64,000 nucleotides of DNA from Platycnemis pennipes. Taxonomy: Eukaryota; Arthropoda; Insecta; Odonata; Platycnemididae. The notes beneath the pieces were generated by a model that saw only the letters and a program-made list of their open reading frames with translations, did not search any database and was not told where the DNA came from. The first letter of the stretch is position 1; each line of letters begins with the position of its first letter. A program made the position numbers and the translations under genes. Shown piece by piece: positions 23,587 to 36,230 of the stretch. Location of the stretch: the NCBI GenBank assembly GCA_933228895.1, contig OW121849.1, positions 125,864,849-125,928,848 of the forward strand, read 5' to 3'.

Positions 23587-26500
23587 GCTTCGTGCCATTC
23601 TGCCTTCTGAGAACGAAGGGGGAAATAGCTCTCTCTAATTTATTGACCATATGTTGTACAGATCTAAACAATTGCCCATAATCAAGGGTGTAAGGATTTT
23701 GATGGGTACCGCCAGTCTTGAGTTGATTCCTACAAAACAGCTATCTTCATTTAGACCTAAAGATTCTGGCGTTACGAAGAGTTGAGTTTTCTGACAGACG
23801 GACATTTTTATCATATGAAAAATTGCAAGGTCAACCCTTAAAATAAAAATCACTTAACAAAGTGTTATCGTCCAAATCTTAACTTAGCCTCTGCTAGCGT
23901 ATGATCAAGTATTTAAAAATTTTAAGTGGAATATTTTTTAACCAAATACCGGCAAGTTTTTCAAAAGTCAGCCTAAGAAGGTGAACAAAAAACTGAGTTT
24001 TTATTTTAATATACCCTGACGGTAATTTCAATTAATTTGTAATACTTTGAAGGAATATGAGTCTGAGATTATGATCAAATGCCGTTGACGTCGTTCAAAA
24101 GAAGTGGTTTTTGGCTAAAAGAATTCGCAGCTTTGTGGAGTAACCGAGAAAATAGCAGCGAGTAATGACCTCCCCATAACTGAGATGTTCGCTACAGTTT
24201 AATACAAAACATTACCGAGCCTTGAGTTAAAATCACATTTGGGTCTTTTTTCAATTTTCAATACATATTCACTTATGTCACTCCTCTCCCCAGATGAATC
24301 CAGGTTGAAGTCTTTCGAAGTAATGTGCTAAGGCAAGAAAGTATGAGTAAGCAAAAATAATCGAACTTCCATTCCTCGATCAGCTTTCCGTGTTCTGTAA
24401 CAAAAGATATAGGTACTCAATCAACTTAGGCATAGCCTGAACACCAGCATGTTCTGGACTATTATTTTGCTCAGCTGCGTGGTATGTGAAACGGAAAGGG
24501 TGAAAGAACGATAAATTGACTAAAATCGAGAGAGGTGGCATTGGAAGACATTTAAGAACAAGAATAAATTCGAGATAGAGCACTTACCAATGGTTTAAGA
24601 CCCCGTCAATCACGAGAACACCAAGAAACTTATCTTCTATTATCATTCACATATCTGCTCCAGTATAACTTTTATCGACATTTTTTAATCACTACATTCC
24701 CATGAAGTCTCAATCTCACATTCAAAGGTGGTCATCTGATTTGTGGAGGCAATCGATTTCTATTCCCTTTAAGAATCTGCATACGAATGGTTGGCACCAG
24801 CTCATCAATCAATCTTCCTCCCCAACTTTTCTGAGATATTAGGAAGTCTAATAAAATTATGCCCGTAAAATTAACAGCGGAATAGTTTTGTCTTCAAACA
24901 GCAAAGCATAAAAGGTGTTTATTTGCTCGAACTATTTAACTAAAAATGGTGAAAAGGAAAAAAAATGGAAGTAAAAATTAACTTTTCCTATTCATGGAAG
25001 AATAGCACTGCACAGTCACAGATAAATCTACCATGCGGATGATGAACAAAAGATACTCCGATCTCAGAAGCAATAAAAAAACAATGCTATTTCCAATGTT
25101 TTCATCCCTTAAAGTTTCCCGCAAACTATTTGTAGGAAAAAATAAAACGCTAGTAGAGTGCGCTGCTTGGTAATTTATTTTACTTTCAAAGAACGCATTA
25201 TTACGGCATGGGTAAACTGACTTCGCATAACTGCACTGATGCATAGTCATGCATATACAAGTCAGGTATCAATTACTAGTAGCTCAGGCAGATCTTCCTT
25301 ATAAAATACATACTACCAATCCCAGTAAAATCACACCGTTTTATACTACGCAGAGGCATTCCTATCTAAGTTCCAGCTGAACGAAGTTCGATTATTTTCA
25401 CAAGAACATCATGATGGAAGTATCTGCCAACAGGCCTCAACAAGCAGATCCACACTACGAGGTCACGACGAGTACCTCCTCTTTCACAACAATGAAATTT
25501 TCCTTTCTTTGCCACCGACATTCGGATGACCCACATTAGCTGTTCCCGCTCATGTGCACTGTTTCACTAACCACGCACGCATTTGCCACCACCTCCATCT
25601 GGTCGGAAACATCTAAACGAAAAGGCACTCCCCATATGACTTATTGAATTCATCGCACCTCCAGGATTAAGCCTGAGATCATTTTTTGGTTTACCGAAAT
25701 ATGCTTCCCGCTACTGGAATTGCTGCTAATTTCGTTTACAAATATCTATTTTTCAAAGTTACCAAATACTGTACGAGTACAAAAGTGATTTGAAATTAAA
25801 TTTGAGCGAATTTTTATGAATTGGAACATCTCTTTGTACTCTGATAAACATTTCAACATAACTTTAATAGAAATATAATAACATGTTGACATCGTCCTGA
25901 GGCGCAATGATTCTCCATAGATAAGATTAAACAACAACGGATCTGCTGCTCAAACAGAGCCCAAAAATATTTCTCAATCGATTATGGGATTCTTATTTTC
26001 GGAAATAACATTCTACCTCACACATAAATGCACTCTAAGCAGTTTTGACGCCGATGTATGTTCACCAAAGGTGGAATCGAAATGACGCTTGAAAGCCTTT
26101 GATTTGAGGCCAGCGCCTCTCACAACAAGAAAATTGTACAGTATTCAGAAATAAGTAAAGGGTCGTTATTTTAAGTGGACAATGAAGGTGTTAAGTCAAT
26201 AGTTTAACGGAATTCAAGGGCGCGTCAAAGATAAACAGAATAAAAGGTTCAATTGAGAAATGCTAAGGCAATAACCACAAAAATTAGAAAATCAACCCTT
26301 CAGCTGAGGTCTTACTAATCCACCTAGCTAATTAATAAGATTATCAAGCTCTATATTTCGTATCAGTTGTTACGCTTTTTAAAAGCATAACCAGCAATAC
26401 GTTTTGAAAAATAAAGCAGTTTTTTGGAAGTCATATTGATGTACAAATTGCGGTTTTACAGGGAATATAGACTCACATTTGCTTTTTGCATTTGCATTTA

Positions 26501-27000
26501 CAGGGATATGTAACCAGACTACGGAAACGCACAAATACCTTTCACTTCAAAGGCTACATTTGGGTAAATTGCGGGTTCATTTACAAATATTTTGTCAACG
26601 TGTTATAGCATTTAAAATACACCCCTACCAGGGAGGGGGAAGTATTTGGTTGCAATAACTCTATATCCTGCACCTTTATGAGCCTTCAACGGCTTCATTA
26701 AGGCCGCGGAAAAAGCATTCGATGATACGCGATAAATAACGAGCCATGACAAGTGGCGATGGCATCCACCCACTTCCTCACTAGGAGTGAATTGTGCGCA
26801 CTGTGATTGTCATTACTTCGCTACCAGCAATGGAACAAGAACGGGGCGAAATGTCACCAGCAGCCATAGAAATAACAAAAGAAGCTTCAGCGACGCGACC
26901 AACAAAATCTGACGTAGGGTAGCATTACACAATTACGGACGTAATTCGGCGCAGGAGATCTGAACGTCAGTTAAGATAACAGATGCAGCCGGGATGTGGA
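23587..27000. other. AT-rich non-coding stretch
   Basis: No gene, RNA or repeat was recognised in 3.4 kb. Short open frames (for example 24978-25250 minus) have no recognisable motif. Confidence 0.5.
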
Positions 27001-27500
27001 AAAAATTTAAATCCCCACAGAGCCACTCACATCGGGCCTCCGGAGCCTACGCTCTGGAGGGGCGATGAAGGAAAAATGACGACGATGATGATAATGACGG
27101 CGACGAATAAATGGGGGTCAATTGTTCGGAGACGCGAGTTATGCAACGGTGCGCGGACTCCTGGGTATTTCGCCGCGCGCGACGGGATGGCGGGGGAGAT
27201 AGAGCCGGGACGGTCCGGCTTCTTCCCCCCCTCCGGCGCGTCCGAAGCGATATTCATACTGCCAATGAGGATGAGAGGGTATTTGACGATATCGACGTGG
27301 CCGCTGCTCTTGCGAAACGGCGCGGGATGTCGCGCGACTCGCCAGAGAGGAGTCGAGGCTCCTACGTTGAAGAGCGGGAGAAGAAGAGTGGTGCTAAGAG
27401 CTGCCACTTTCTTAAAGGCCCCGCGGGGAGAGGGAGGGTAGGGGGTGGCAAGGAGAGAACGATGGGGGAAGGGAGAGTTGGGTAGGAGGAGTGGAGCCGA
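27001..27500. other. GC- and CpG-rich block with overlapping open frames
   Basis: GC-rich, CpG-containing sequence with frames open at the same time: 26983-27441 plus (152 codons), 27111-27485 plus (124) and 27027-27503 minus (158). Openness on both strands is expected from the composition, and none of the peptides has a domain I recognise. It may be a promoter or first-exon island. Confidence 0.4.
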
Positions 27501-27764
27501 CAAATAAAGTGTCCAAGCGCCTTTATTCCCAGTGAGGGAAGCGAGATTTTATCGTAGCGAAAGCTTCCAAGGGCCTTGGTAAACATATCAATGCGATGAG
27601 GACCATATCTATTTCTATTCCTTTTCATCCACATATCCGGAAATAAATCTGATGAAAATAGTAATATTTTCATCAGATTTATTCTTCACATACTTTTAAT
27701 TAGGCAATAGAAGAATTTTGTTAATGATTATATCCTACTGTCAAACCCAACTTACTTTTGGGCA

Positions 27765-27872
27765 TAATCCTAAGACAAACACAAAACCCAAGCCCGTGGC
27801 AATATTCGAACCTCCAACCTTAAGAGTTGTCAGGCAATCGCGTTACCGATCCCGCTACCGCGGCCGGTCTCT
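27765..27872 (-). repeat. tRNA-derived SINE head
   Basis: Read on the minus strand: GCGGTAGCGGGATCGGTAACGCG (an A-box-like region), then GGAGGTTCGAATATTGCC as B-box, then a body beginning GGGCTTGGGTTTTGTGTTTG. The body start is similar to the copies at 35.1 kb (plus) and 40.2 kb (plus). The length of the body is unclear. Confidence 0.5.
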
Positions 27873-30800
27873 TAATTGCCTGGCAAATTTACGTAATATA
27901 GATAAAATTATTCATTGGCAACAACTGATTAGCACTATGTTAAAACGGACGAAATATTCAGAAGAAAAATCATTAGTTTCTGCCGTTTAATTAAAAAAAA
28001 CTTTTATGAGTTTGGTTTTTTGAACAGATCCATGCCACAGAAAAAAGAGCAGGAAAAAGAGGACGCCCTTCTAAGGACGGGGATGCGATCCAGGGAATGG
28101 TTCGTCTCGGAGTAAGAGGCTAGTTATTTGACACGAGGAGGTCGAGGACCATGTGGGTCGTCGTTCAATGATTGAGTGGCCTAGTGATCCATCTTTTACT
28201 TTGGTCAATAGGACGTCTGAGAGTGGAATCTGACCGTCCCTTTTCTTACCCATCGCATATATAATAACAATATTAGGTCGTGGTTGAAGAACTTCTTATT
28301 TACAAGGTTAGTACTCAATTAACGTATTGCTCAGGCAGCGCAACTATAGTTAAGGCTTTTTACCATACGTCTCCATGGCTTTCTTCTTAAAATACTCCAT
28401 TCTTTAACTATGATGATGATAATGAGCCAACGGTTGCTCCCTGAGATAGATCATGTATGTACATTTCTGTTCCCATTTCATTGGAAATAAGAGTATCTAA
28501 GGCGATTTTCTTCCAAGTTTGAGAATTATTTATGTTAGAGTTATTGTGGATAAGATCGAAAGAAAAATCCTAGAAGTTCGCCTTTGCTATTATATTTCGG
28601 ATTGTATCCTGACAAAGTCATCATCTAATGATGCAAGAAATTTTGGAATCCAAAATGCTGATATAAAAAGTTAGTAATATATCCAAATACAAATTAAGAT
28701 AGTAATGGCCATATCACTTCGTTCTGGAACACAAAATGTCATCTAAATCACGTTGGAGGAGTTTGGGATGATTATTTGAGTGAAGCCAGCCAATCCATAG
28801 CGATAAAATTAAATAATAATCATATAAACCGATCAAAACGTAAAACCCAAGGGAAGAGATCATCAAGTTCTGGACCTAATTGTGTTCGTAAATCACACAT
28901 CAGCTTTGGGAGTTCGTTTCACTGAGCCACCTGTGGTTTTACAGGAAGTTCTGGAACCCATAAAATCACATAGATTGATTTTTTTCTGGACGTGCTCAGA
29001 GGTCTGCCCTTGAATCTGAATCCAGGAATCTAGTTTTCAACTCAACGTTAATCTCTGTGATTTCATACAGTTTCCAGTGTAGCAACCCTTTTAAAATTAA
29101 ATAATAAATAATTGTAAAACTATATTATACTACTAATCAAACAAATAAGATAACGACAAATATTGGCAGGTTTGAGGTAATTTTCATGCGTAATTTGAGG
29201 TTGGATACATCGTTGTAATTGTAGACAACCAGCCAAAAGGTTGGTTATACTAATACATACAAAACCAATATACATTAATTAGAATATTATCATGGCGTTT
29301 TAAATTGAAATAGAAGAAGTGAAAAAAAGTGAAGCACGCCAAGAAGCATTGAAAACAATACCTTTTCAGCTATATCCGGAGATTACTCAGAAAAAAAACT
29401 GACGAATCACGCGGCTATAATACGATCTAAAGCAATAAAACTTTATGAGTGAAAGAGGGAAAAATGGGGTCGGTAAGTTTATTGTGACCGAGAAAGGAAA
29501 TCGGTGAAAATGAAGGAGAGTTATGAGAGGGTTGAATCGGATTGCAAACCGAAGAAGAAAGCAGAAAAAGCTAGTGAAAGGAGAGTGCAAGCAGCTAAGG
29601 GATGACTGGTGGAGGCCGGGGGAAGTAGGGAGTAATGAGAGCGTGGCCTGGTGTCCACACCGGGCTATTCACGGGGTACGTGCAGGCAGGTATCTAAAAG
29701 GAATCTGGCTGATGCGACACGGTGCTGTGATTTAAGTACCTGCAGCATGAGTGACATGATCTCCGATTCAGAGTGAATCAATCTGGAGGTAGACTAAATA
29801 TAGTAGTTATTCAAAAAACAAATTACATTAAGTACGAAAAAAATAATCAAACACTTTCAGGTCCTACGGTTTCCCTCAAATATTAGGTACAAAACTTTAA
29901 GAATGAAATTACAGAAGAGTGAAAGTCGAATTATTATCCAGCACCAATTTCATTCCATTTTTTCTAATACGAGGGTAATAACAAAGTAGTATATTTGTGT
30001 AATCGACAAATTACTTTCTTTGACATAAACAATATCCTTTCACATAATGACTGGAAAGGATATCACTTGCCATTTAATTCAACAAACATCGTTGCTAAAA
30101 TTAGCATTTTACTCTTGGAAGAAGTTTGTAGTCACCCATAATTGTTATTAATGCAAAAACAGACATTAAACTTGAGGCAATATTCCAAGAAGAGGCGTTC
30201 AAAATGAAAAGTAACAGCAAAAGCTCCATGTAGTCACATAATTACAAACAAGCAACCCGTACTGGGACAGTTAAAAAATTATTTGCGTGGATACAATATT
30301 GTGAATAAGTCACCGAAAAGGAATTGTAGGTATTCTATGTAAAACTTATTTAAATCCGTTCAAGAAAGTGAATTTTGTAACAAAAATGTATTAATAGTAA
30401 ATATTTCAATTTAAAATCCGCAGATTGTCAAACACAACGTTTTCAATCCACGTCATTCCTTTCTTAAAAACAGCCTACTTATCTTAATGGACAACACTAA
30501 AAAACAACACTTCAGCCCTTCACTAACAAGTATAAGATTGCAAATGACAGCCTAATTCGGTTGGAAAAATTAAAACCAAATGTAAACTACGCAAAGTATT
30601 GGAATATGAGATGGCTAATTAATTATACTTTACACACCGTAAAACATATCGTTAATTATTATATATTTCAATTGATCAAAAACGGTTCTTTTACATAGCG
30701 GAGAGTGGACCGATTAAGAAGCAGGCTTTGAGTTTCACGGACGCGGTGGAAGGATGGTGCCAAGATTTTCAATGATGACGCAGAACAGATGAGTTGGGAC

Positions 30801-31080
30801 AGGTTCAGGTCGCGAGAAACACGCCCAGCCGTCTTAGACGTGACGTAGGAAGAACTAAAAAAACGGAGCCGGCTCGGCACAAGCCTCTATGAGAGCCTGT
30901 GGAGAAATTGAACTGGTGGCTTTGATGGTTCATCACATTCCGAATCGATTAGCAAGAATTATTACGTTTGGATTATTGAGGCTGCTAATATGGTGATTTT
31001 AAATAATATTACTTCATGCAAATGGAGGTACTCATTAAAAAGGTATCATTGAAGTTATATAAGTTAATCAAGACACGACA
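27873..31080. other. AT-rich non-coding stretch
   Basis: Nothing recognised in 3.2 kb. Open frames at 29387-29735 (both strands) and 30668-30880 (minus) have no domain I know. The stretch 30700-30900 is less AT-rich than its surroundings and might be an old repeat. Confidence 0.5.
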
Positions 31081-31117
31081 ATATTGTCGTTTGCACTTCT
31101 GCACGGGCTAGCAGGGA

Positions 31118-31133
31118 GACGTCAGTGACGTCA
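31118..31133. promoter_or_regulatory. CRE-like site TGACGTCA with an adjoining half copy
   Basis: A perfect palindromic TGACGTCA lies at 31126-31133, preceded by GACGTCA at 31118-31124. This octamer is the classic CREB/ATF binding sequence. It is in a short CpG-containing patch with no recognised gene start nearby, so function is unknown. Confidence 0.3.
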
Positions 31134-31356
31134 CTACGGTAGCGGTGGCGCTAGCTTCGATTTCGGTAATTCATAAACAACCCCGATTGAGGCAACCTGT
31201 ATATTCTAACAACCTTGGGTTAGTACCCTCCTTTTCGGCAAACAATTTTTTCTCTGGTCTATTATGTATGCTATGTTTGTCTCAATTCTCCTACTTCATG
31301 ACAATGGCGTCCATGAACTTCCTATGGGTACGTATTAATGCATTTTATTCCAATTA

Positions 31357-31745
31357 GAGTAAATTCTAATCTTATTACCTAGTTCAGATTTAGCCTACTT
31401 AAACCAAGTACTTTTCGCTCGGTTGCATATATTTAAACCTTCTACTGTATATTTGACGTATCACTATTTTACAATATACTTTTAGTTTTTCCGAATGCAA
31501 ATCTACTTGACCTGGGAGTAGCGCGAAAAGTAAGCTCGTATGATTTTTGTCGAATGAAATGGACAATCTAGATTCAAGAATTAGTTGCGATACCTCTTTT
31601 AGTATCTACCTTTCAAACCTTAGAATAAAATCTATTCTTATTACCTAGTACAGATTTAGCCTACTTTAATCAGGCACTTGTCACTCGGTTGCGTATATTC
31701 GCATCTTCTACTGTATATTTGACCTATATTATATTACAATTTTTT
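31357..31745. repeat. Degenerate local direct repeats, left side
   Basis: A segment of about 125 bp (31357-31487: TCTTATTACCTAGTTCAGAT, TTTAGCCTACTT, CTGTATATTTGAC) recurs at 31621-31745 with a period of about 264 bp. Between them, 31482-31615 (CCGAATGCAAATC, GATTCAAGAATTAG, TGCGATACCTCTTTT) recurs on the far side of the LINE at 33234-33369 and, more degenerate, at 33662-33800. Confidence 0.7.
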
Positions 31746-31874
31746 TCATCTTGCTACTCTTCTTTTTGATTAGACTTTATTTAAGTTTTTATTACTTTCT
31801 TGTGTCTTAAAAGACAACAAATTTGAAAACGGTTCACTTCGGAATATGGTATAAATAAAAAAAATATTCACCTT

Positions 31875-33222
31875 TCTACATCTACATCTACACGATACCC
31901 TGCAAGCCACCGCGGGGGTGTGTGGCAGGGGGTGAAGATCACCAATCATGCACTACTAACATGCAAACAAGCAACCAAAGTGACTCATGCAACTAGATTG
32001 TTAGTATCTATAGTATTTGAGGGGTTAATACATGCATCATGCACTACAGAATACTCTAAAATATTTCCCCTACCTATCCCTTTGCTATGCTGCCTATTCT
32101 TTTCTCTTATAGTAGGGGGAAAAATTACATTTTGAATCTATCGGTACGACAATCTATCTCTCTAATCTTATTTATCTGGTCGAATCTAGCATAATACGCT
32201 GGTTTTTTTAATATGTGCCTAACATCTTCAGTAAAGCTATCCGATTGAAATTTCTCTAATAGATTTAATCTGTACTTTAACCTACGCTCTGGTAATGATT
32301 CCCACCATAATTCTTTTATTAATTCTGAAACGCTGCTCAGCCTATCGTAACACCTTTTAACGAACCTAGCTGCTCTACGCTGCACACTGTCTAGTTCTCT
32401 CATCAAACCTAATTCATTAGGATCCCATACACTGGCTGCATACTCAAGGTGGGGCCTAACTAGTGAAAAGTAACATCGCTCTTTTGTCTTCTCATCACAT
32501 TTCCCTAGTACTCTTTTTATAAATCTTAGCTTTCTCTTTGCTCGGCCGCATATTTCCCTAATGTGTCTTCCCCAAGATAAATCCTTAGTGATTGTTACAC
32601 CTATACATCTTATGGTTTCTACGTTTTCGATCTTCGTGTTACTAATTTTATAGGTACGCTCTATCGAATTATTCCTCCTCCAAAAATCGATAGCTACACA
32701 CTTTTTAAGGTTAAGCTCTAACTGCCATTTGTCGCACCACCCTTGTATTGCATCTAAATCTTTGCTAAGCGATTTCCTGTCCTCTTCTTTTGATATACCT
32801 CTATACACTACCGCATCGTCTGCAAAGAGTCTAAGCTCACTACTAACTACGGTACCCAAATCGTTTATGCATAGAAGAAATAGAAGCGGACCTACTACGC
32901 CACCCTGGGGAACTCCCGATGTGACTTTGATTGTGTCCGACATGATACCATCTATAACAACCCTCTGCTCTCGCCCACTCAAGAATTCTTTTACCCAACA
33001 AACAACGTCTTTATTTATGCCAAAACTCTCTAACTTCAACATTAATTTATCATGAGGAACTTTATCGAATGCCTTCTTAAAATCTAAGAATATCGCATCA
33101 ACTTCAGTACAGTTTTCGCCGCAGACTAAAATATCGTGTACGAATAAAGCTAATTGTGTCTCGCAAGATCTACCTTCCCGGAATCCATGTTGGCTGTTGA
33201 CCTTTAAACGCCGCAGAAACTT
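31875..33222 (-). mobile_element. 5'-truncated LINE (L2/CR1-like non-LTR retrotransposon)
   Basis: A minus-strand copy of about 1.35 kb made of the 3' two-thirds of an RT open frame plus a 3' UTR of about 250 bp. The 3' end at 31875 has tandem GATGTA units rather than poly-A, preceded by the hairpin CCCTGCCACACACC...GGTGGCTTGCAGGG. Tandem-repeat tails of this kind are typical of CR1/L2 clades. The 5' edge near 33222 is where the RT frame ends in a stop and flanking repeat sequence resumes. The copy interrupts a local repeat array, since related flanking repeats lie on both sides. Confidence 0.88.
32125..33222 (-). pseudogene. LINE reverse transcriptase, N-terminally truncated but readable
   Basis: The frame is open from 33222 to the stop at 32125, about 365 codons. 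The first Met (33042) is internal, because clear RT sequence lies upstream of it: NSQHGFREGRSCETQLALF and LDFKKAFDKVPHDKL. Downstream come SGVPQGGVVGPLLFLLCIND and the catalytic FADDAVVYR box (A/FADD type, both Asp present). These are followed by the thumb and a C-terminal segment of the type QRRAARFVKRCYDRLSSVSE ... YYARFDQINKIREIDCRTDR. The endonuclease domain and the start of the RT are missing, so it cannot retrotranspose alone. Loss of the frame is otherwise slight, which suggests a fairly recent insertion. Confidence 0.88.
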
Positions 33223-33233
33223 TTATTTAAATA

Positions 33234-33940
33234 CTTTTAGTGTTACCGAATGCAAACCTATTTAATTTGGGATCAACGCTAAAGTAAGTCCGCATGATTT
33301 TTCCTAATGAAATGGCCGATATAGATTCAAGAATTAGCTGCGATACCTCTTTTTGTACCTTTCAATATCTTCATGAAAATAACAATGCTGTTTACGGCAT
33401 CGCTTTTGTACGAAATTTTTTAGCATCAATGCAATGGCATAAATGAACAGCCCACGGATATGTAATGAGATATTATGCTCCAATGGGATTTGAATTTCAT
33501 TCCCTGGTTTATGTTAAACTATCTCAAATCTCAAGCTATTTCGCTCGATGACGATTTCGAAAGCGTTCCATGTCTTCTCTTCACGTCCCAGGTTGGTTCA
33601 TATGCACAAACCCGTAAAGGAATAAAAATCATTAACAATTTGAACACCGCTGAAGCATTCATTTAAATACTCCTAATTTGGACCGAATGCAAACCTTCTA
33701 AATCTGTGAGTAACGCTAGCAGTCAGCACGTATCTTTGTGCGCGAAAATATGGCTGACCTTGCTTCACGAATAGCCTACAATGGCCTTCAGTACATTCCT
33801 ATATCCTCGCGGAAAGCACAATGCCGTTTGCGGCATCCCGCTATGACAAACTGCTTAAGCATCAACGATGTTTTCATTTCAGAGACGACTATGGCAATGG
33901 CCTTATCAACGCTCGGAAAAGAACCGAAAAAACAGTAAAT
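33234..33940. repeat. Degenerate local repeats, right side, with short open frames
   Basis: 33234-33369 matches 31482-31615. 33662-33800 is a third, more diverged copy about 428 bp further on. Each copy has CCGAATGCAAA near its start and, about 70 bp later, an ATG opening a peptide of the form M-(A/D)-(D/N)-(I/L)-x-SRI. The third copy is open for 66 codons (33738-33938, beginning MADLASRIAYNG). I do not recognise the protein; it may be an exon-like or transposon-derived unit. Confidence 0.55.
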
Positions 33941-34136
33941 TTCAACATAAATTACACAATGCCCAGAAACCTGGAGAATAACGAATTAACCGGTTAAAAG
34001 AATAAGAAAGTTTAAACAATTTCCCATTAAATAAAGAAAGAATGAAAGAAATCGATTAATATTTAGTTATTTTACTGTGAGACAAAAAAACTCTTGCACA
34101 ACCATAAATTGAAAAAGTCAATTCAAACCAATGTAA

Positions 34137-34325
34137 ATACATAATTGGCCCCAGGAATCGAACCCTGGCCCTGAGCCTTTTTTTATACAGCCTATAGCAC
34201 CTTCCATTATATATGCTAGAATCCTACAAAATGTCAGCTCAATCGGTTCAGTAGTTTTTGAGGAGATGCGTAACATAAAGCTGGCAGACAGACTGACAGA
34301 CCACTTCATTTTTATATATTAGTAT
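34137..34325 (+). repeat. SINE or RTE-like 3' tail fragment
   Basis: TCAGCTCAATCGGTTCAGTAG, then GTTTTTGAGGAGATGCGTAAC, a CAGACAGACTGACAG run and the ending TTTATATATTAGTA. This series is the style of 3' end I know from insect RTE-type LINEs and the SINEs that share them. A B-box-like word in the opposite direction (CCAGGGTTCGATTCCTGG, 34147-34164 minus) precedes it. The clade call is from memory. Confidence 0.45.
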
Positions 34326-35063
34326 GATTTATCCCTCTTTTAGCCCAAAATTACCTTTTTCTTTAGCAATCCATACTTACTATCCTTTGGTGCCAAGTTT
34401 TTTCGTTCTCAAGCACCTTTACCAAGTCAATACAAATTTATCACCTTCCCTTCTGGTAGTCCATGGAACGTTCCAATCACTAACTACCATTACTCTCGGC
34501 TACGGAGTATTATTGTAATATGCATACCTCACCTGACTTTTATACGTTAAGCAGGTAGGTAAGTTACTCACCTAGCATTCCAAGATTTTCGGATTCGTAA
34601 CCTATCATAGGTATGGACGCAACGCAACTCTTACTTAGAATTAAAAGTAGGTTACATGGTTGAATATAACCTGACAATTTCGAGAAACTAAAACTAACTT
34701 TTACCTTGAACATTGCATTTTTATTTCTTTATATAATCACTGAGGAGTATTTTAAAACTCCCCAAGAGCAGACCACCGATCAGAGCAATGGGGAAAGCCA
34801 ATTAGAGAGCAATTATATAATACTTACGCATCAATGATACATGAAATGCCTGCGGCAAGGGAAAGATCTCAAGAAATAGCAAAGGCATACGATAGCACGC
34901 TGGCAATCGTGAGAAGACAGCACGTAATCCAAGGCTCATATCAATATTATGAAGATAATCCAGTTATTTCAATCATCATCAAATGTACATCGGTAACCAG
35001 GCAGTTGACACATTTTCAAGGTAGTCTCAGACATTGATAAAAATACTAACTTAAACACAATTT

Positions 35064-35290
35064 GACTGCCGTGATAGCTAAATTCGTTACGCCCCAGCTT
35101 GTCAACCCAAAAGTCATAGGTTCTAACCCAACCTTCAGCATGGATGCTGTGTTTGTCTTGGGATCAATATCGTATATCTCATAGTACGATAAAACCTCAG
35201 CCGCTGGTGCAGCTAAAACTCTGCCTGAATGTTGAGTTTGTTGCAGTAAATATAATTAGGTTTTGAGGCCATTGAACTGATTAGGTCATA
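35064..35290 (+). repeat. tRNA-derived SINE (plus strand)
   Basis: GCCGTGATAGCTAAATTCGTTACGCC supplies a degenerate A-box and CATAGGTTCTAACCCAACC a B-box, about 38 bp apart. A body starting GATGCTGTGTTTGTCTTGGGAT follows. Body similarity links it to the copies at 27.8 and 40.2 kb. Confidence 0.5.
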
Positions 35291-35329
35291 TCACACCGTC
35301 TAGAGTAACTTATTCTAAGTATAATCGTA

Positions 35330-35426
35330 ACACGTACTCTGCACCAGTGCCCAAAGTGGGATTCGAACTCGCTACCTTTGGCTTGTCAGGCCTACGCGTT
35401 AGTGACCAGACTACTGCGGCCGGCAA
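35330..35426 (-). repeat. tRNA-derived SINE head (minus strand)
   Basis: On the minus strand: GCCGGCCGCAGTAGTCTGGTCACTAACGCG with A-box character, then GGTAGCGAGTTCGAATCCCAC with a good B-box, then GCACTGGTGCAGAGTACGTG. Together with the plus-strand copy just to the left, the two face each other tail to tail. Confidence 0.6.
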
Positions 35427-35689
35427 CTTAGTGTTTGCCAGCCATTTTGAAATTGGATCACGCAAAAAATAAAAAAATCCAATTAAATACTGTATATTTC
35501 TATGCAGCGATTTTTCGAAGCTCTGGATAGTTCCACAACTGGACAACTCTCTTTCCGACCTGTGCCTTCAATCACAGTAGGAAAAGATGTAACACACCAC
35601 TTCATCTGCCGCAAGAAGGTTTGACCTTTCGCAGTATGGAGTAATGTGTGCACATAAATATATGTCACGCAAAGATGCATCAACGGGTG

Positions 35690-36230
35690 GGGTGGAGAGG
35701 AGGTAGAGTTGGAGGGGGGGAGGCAGAGAGGCAATAACTAGGCCGTCATAAAGGCGAATGTGGGACGCGAGCGAGCGGCGTAAACACGATTAGCAATTGG
35801 CAGAGGTTCCGAGCGGAGTGGGTGGAGCGATAGACACTTCAGAGCGCTTCACGCAATGAGGGGGTCAAAAAGACGAAGAAGCTGAAATGGAAAACGCACG
35901 TCGATATGCCCGATACATCGAATCGATACTTGAAATTCACAGAGTCGATACTTCAGAAAATATGTTTATTCGAGAGCATATGAAGTAAAAATTTAAAGCA
36001 AATAGTATATCAATTAATGGGCGTAAAAATTTACTCTTTATATCAAGTAAACTTCCACGCGAGCGCTTTTAAACATTGGCGCGACGGACTGAAAGTTTTG
36101 TTTATTCTGTAAAAGTGGAATACAAGTTGGCGCGCACTGACGTGACAAGTGCCATGCAAATGAACTCTGCAAGAACAGAGCGCTACGGAGAGAATTAGAG
36201 AAAGCGAGTCATTTACCGAGGCCTAGGGCT
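35690..36230. other. Moderately GC-rich stretch, nothing recognised
   Basis: Begins with a G-rich patch (35688-35730: GGGGTGGAGAGG, GGAGGGGGGGAGG) and then mixed sequence with some CpG. No coding feature is recognised. The open frame at 35483-35734 (minus) runs through the G-rich patch. Confidence 0.4.

Noticed and set aside
26983..27503. Open frames of 152, 124 and 158 codons on both strands
   Set aside because: Mutually overlapping in a GC-rich block, without recognisable domains or start context.
32729..33055. 108-codon frame on the plus strand
   Set aside because: It lies opposite the clear LINE reverse-transcriptase frame and is its shadow.
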